64,000 nucleotides of DNA from positions 1 to 64,000 of IMG/VR virus record IMGVR_UViG_3300014720_000017. One strand, given 5' to 3'. The notes below the pieces were generated by a model. It did not search any database. It was not told the DNA's origin and saw only the letters and a program-made list of their open reading frames with translations. The DNA is from a virus. Shown piece by piece: positions 62,814 to 64,000 of the stretch (position 1 is the first letter of the stretch; every line of letters begins with the position of its first letter). The translations under genes and the position numbers were made by a program.

Positions 62814-63421
62814 ATGATAATATATTTGAAATTGAAAACATAATTCCCATTGATTATCAAAATCACATAGAAAAAATTATGTTAGGATCAAATTTCCCGT
62901 GGTATTATAATCCTAATCTAGTTAGCCCGGATCAGCCCTTTTTGAAACGAAATGACAATCATCAAGGATTTAATCATCTTTTTTTAGAAGAAGGTAAGCC
63001 ATCAGCATACTTCGAACTGGTGTATCCATTAGCTCTTAGTATTACTAGCCAGCCGTGCATATCTGCAAATAATCTCATACGTATGCGAGCCAACTTAACA
63101 TTAAATGCAGCCGGGTCTTCTCTGCAACATCATCTTCCACATATAGATACATGGCGACCACACTGGGTGGCAATTTATTACGTTAATGACAGCGACGGTG
63201 AAACTGTGATTTTTAACGAGACCAACGATACTTATAACAGCGGACAATTAGATATTGATAGAACCCTAGCCGGAAATTTTACAATCAAGAAAAAAATCAA
63301 ACCAAAAAAGGGTAAAGTGGTAATATTCGAAGGAAAATATTATCACACGTCGTCCTGGCCAATTGAAAATAAATGTAGAAGCGTGATAAACATGAATTTA
63401 GAAAATATAGTGATCCCCTGA
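62810..63421 (+). CDS. 2OG-Fe(II) oxygenase, prolyl-hydroxylase-like, paralogue 2
   Basis: A 203-aa protein: SNFPWYYNPN, LPHIDTWRPHWVAIYYVNDS (H111-x-D113), GETVIFNET, KGKVVIFEGKYYHTSSWP (H179), R190. Clearly paralogous to the 191-aa product at 61022, sharing the FPW start, PHWxAxYYxND and KGKVVxF blocks, with an extra loop (about 140-160). Repeats the order DUF6445-like then P4H-like seen at 60356-61597. Confidence 0.75.
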   Translation: MNDNIFEIENIIPIDYQNHIEKIMLGSNFPWYYNPNLVSPDQPFLKRNDNHQGFNHLFLEEGKPSAYFELVYPLALSITSQPCISANNLIRMRANLTLNAAGSSLQHHLPHIDTWRPHWVAIYYVNDSDGETVIFNETNDTYNSGQLDIDRTLAGNFTIKKKIKPKKGKVVIFEGKYYHTSSWPIENKCRSVINMNLENIVIP

Positions 63422-63978
63422 TGATGAAAGATTATACATTATATCAATCTGAATATATTGAAAAAAATATTAAGGATATTATATTGCACACGCAGCTAGC
63501 CTATCATTCTTTTAAAAAAATGTATCCCGATGCTGATACCACATGGACATATGATCGATATAACATTTTTAGTTTGGCTGGTCCTTCAAGTGTATTCTAT
63601 GGAATATTTAAAGAACTACAGCAATTTATAAAATTACAGTTAGGGGCAGACAATGAAATATGGTTGCAGTCTTGGATGAATTATATGTCTTATCAAGAAT
63701 TAGATCGATTAGATTGGCATAACCATGCATTTGATTATCATGGATACATATCCATTGATCCGAAAAACACGTTTACTGATTTTGAAAATTATGTGATAGA
63801 TAATAAACCTGGTCAAATTTATTTTGGGCCGGGCTATAGAAAACATAAAGTTGTCGCAGAGCGACCCTACGACGGAATGAGAATTACTCTAGGATTTGAC
63901 ATTTTAGTAACCAACAATACCAAAGTTGTTCAACATACTCAGCTGCCATGGGACAACTTATCTTTCATTCCTCTATGA
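63421..63978 (+). CDS. 2OG-Fe(II) oxygenase-like protein
   Basis: A 185-aa protein (a second ATG follows immediately). QSWMNYMSYQELDRLDWHNH (83-102) gives H100-x-H102; GPGYRKHKVVAERP gives H142; R154 in GMRITLGFD. The layout matches TIGR02466-like enzymes. Overlaps the previous stop by one base and the next start by 4. Confidence 0.68.
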   Translation: MMKDYTLYQSEYIEKNIKDIILHTQLAYHSFKKMYPDADTTWTYDRYNIFSLAGPSSVFYGIFKELQQFIKLQLGADNEIWLQSWMNYMSYQELDRLDWHNHAFDYHGYISIDPKNTFTDFENYVIDNKPGQIYFGPGYRKHKVVAERPYDGMRITLGFDILVTNNTKVVQHTQLPWDNLSFIPL

Positions 63979-64000
63979 TACAGCCTGATTATAAACTGTT
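63975..64000 (+). CDS. Start of a further cassette gene (runs off right edge)
   Basis: An ATG overlapping the previous stop (ATGA) opens MIQPDYKL before the window ends. Only the coupling pattern supports it; the cassette evidently continues to the right. Confidence 0.45.

Overview
This window is a piece of a T4-like contractile-tailed phage genome of the marine (cyanophage/pelagiphage, Kyanoviridae-like) kind. The evidence is a T4-type baseplate set (gp53, gp5, gp25, gp6, a gp7-like giant), the late sigma factor gp55, the gp46/gp47 recombination nuclease, a gp20-67-68-21-22-23 head cluster, giant modular tail fibres and a virus-type flavin halogenase with many 2-oxoglutarate (2OG) oxygenases. 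The host cannot be fixed: no photosynthesis or other host-marker gene lies in the window. No tRNA, CRISPR array, integrase or insertion sequence was seen.

Layout. Positions 1-12721 (minus strand) hold the baseplate operon, read gp48/54-like, gp53, 805-aa hub protein, gp5, gp25, gp6, then a gp7-like giant that runs off the left edge. Positions 12804-17125 (plus) hold gp55, gp47, gp46, a small charged protein and a GIY-YIG nuclease. Positions 17126-17627 are non-coding and rich in hairpins. Positions 17628-20609 (plus) hold three alanine-rich or helical proteins, two with N-termini like T4 capsid-targeting peptides. Positions 20606-21669 (minus) hold gp26 and a gp51-like frame, apparently joined by a programmed -1 frameshift. 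Positions 21739-30994 (plus) run from the tape measure through portal, a gp67-like protein, a glycosyltransferase-like protein, gp68, gp21 and gp22 to gp23, which is closed by a strong terminator. Positions 31062-54197 (plus) hold virion decoration and fibre proteins, including two giant paralogous fibres (1888 and 2512 aa) and three tandem glycine-rich adhesins. Positions 54270-64000 (plus, visibly more AT-rich) hold a cassette with a flavin-dependent halogenase and eleven proteins with 2OG-oxygenase-like iron motifs, most start-stop overlapped, continuing off the right edge.

How it works together. ATAAATA-type late promoters, the site expected for gp55, precede the baseplate, gp26, giant-fibre and halogenase units, so these should be expressed late with virion assembly. 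gp21 would mature the gp67/68/22 core, gp23 and the putative CTS proteins. The gp26/gp51 pair would chaperone the tape measure encoded divergently beside it. The late timing and position of the oxygenase/halogenase cassette next to the fibres suggests, as inference only, that it modifies virion proteins (for example the fibres), a small peptide, or host metabolites.

The strongest observations are: (1) a textbook -1 frameshift signal at the gp26-gp51 junction; (2) the halogenase plus multi-oxygenase cassette, with a 36-codon ORF just before the halogenase; (3) mosaic sequence sharing among the three adhesins; (4) the structured non-coding region at 17.1-17.6 kb.
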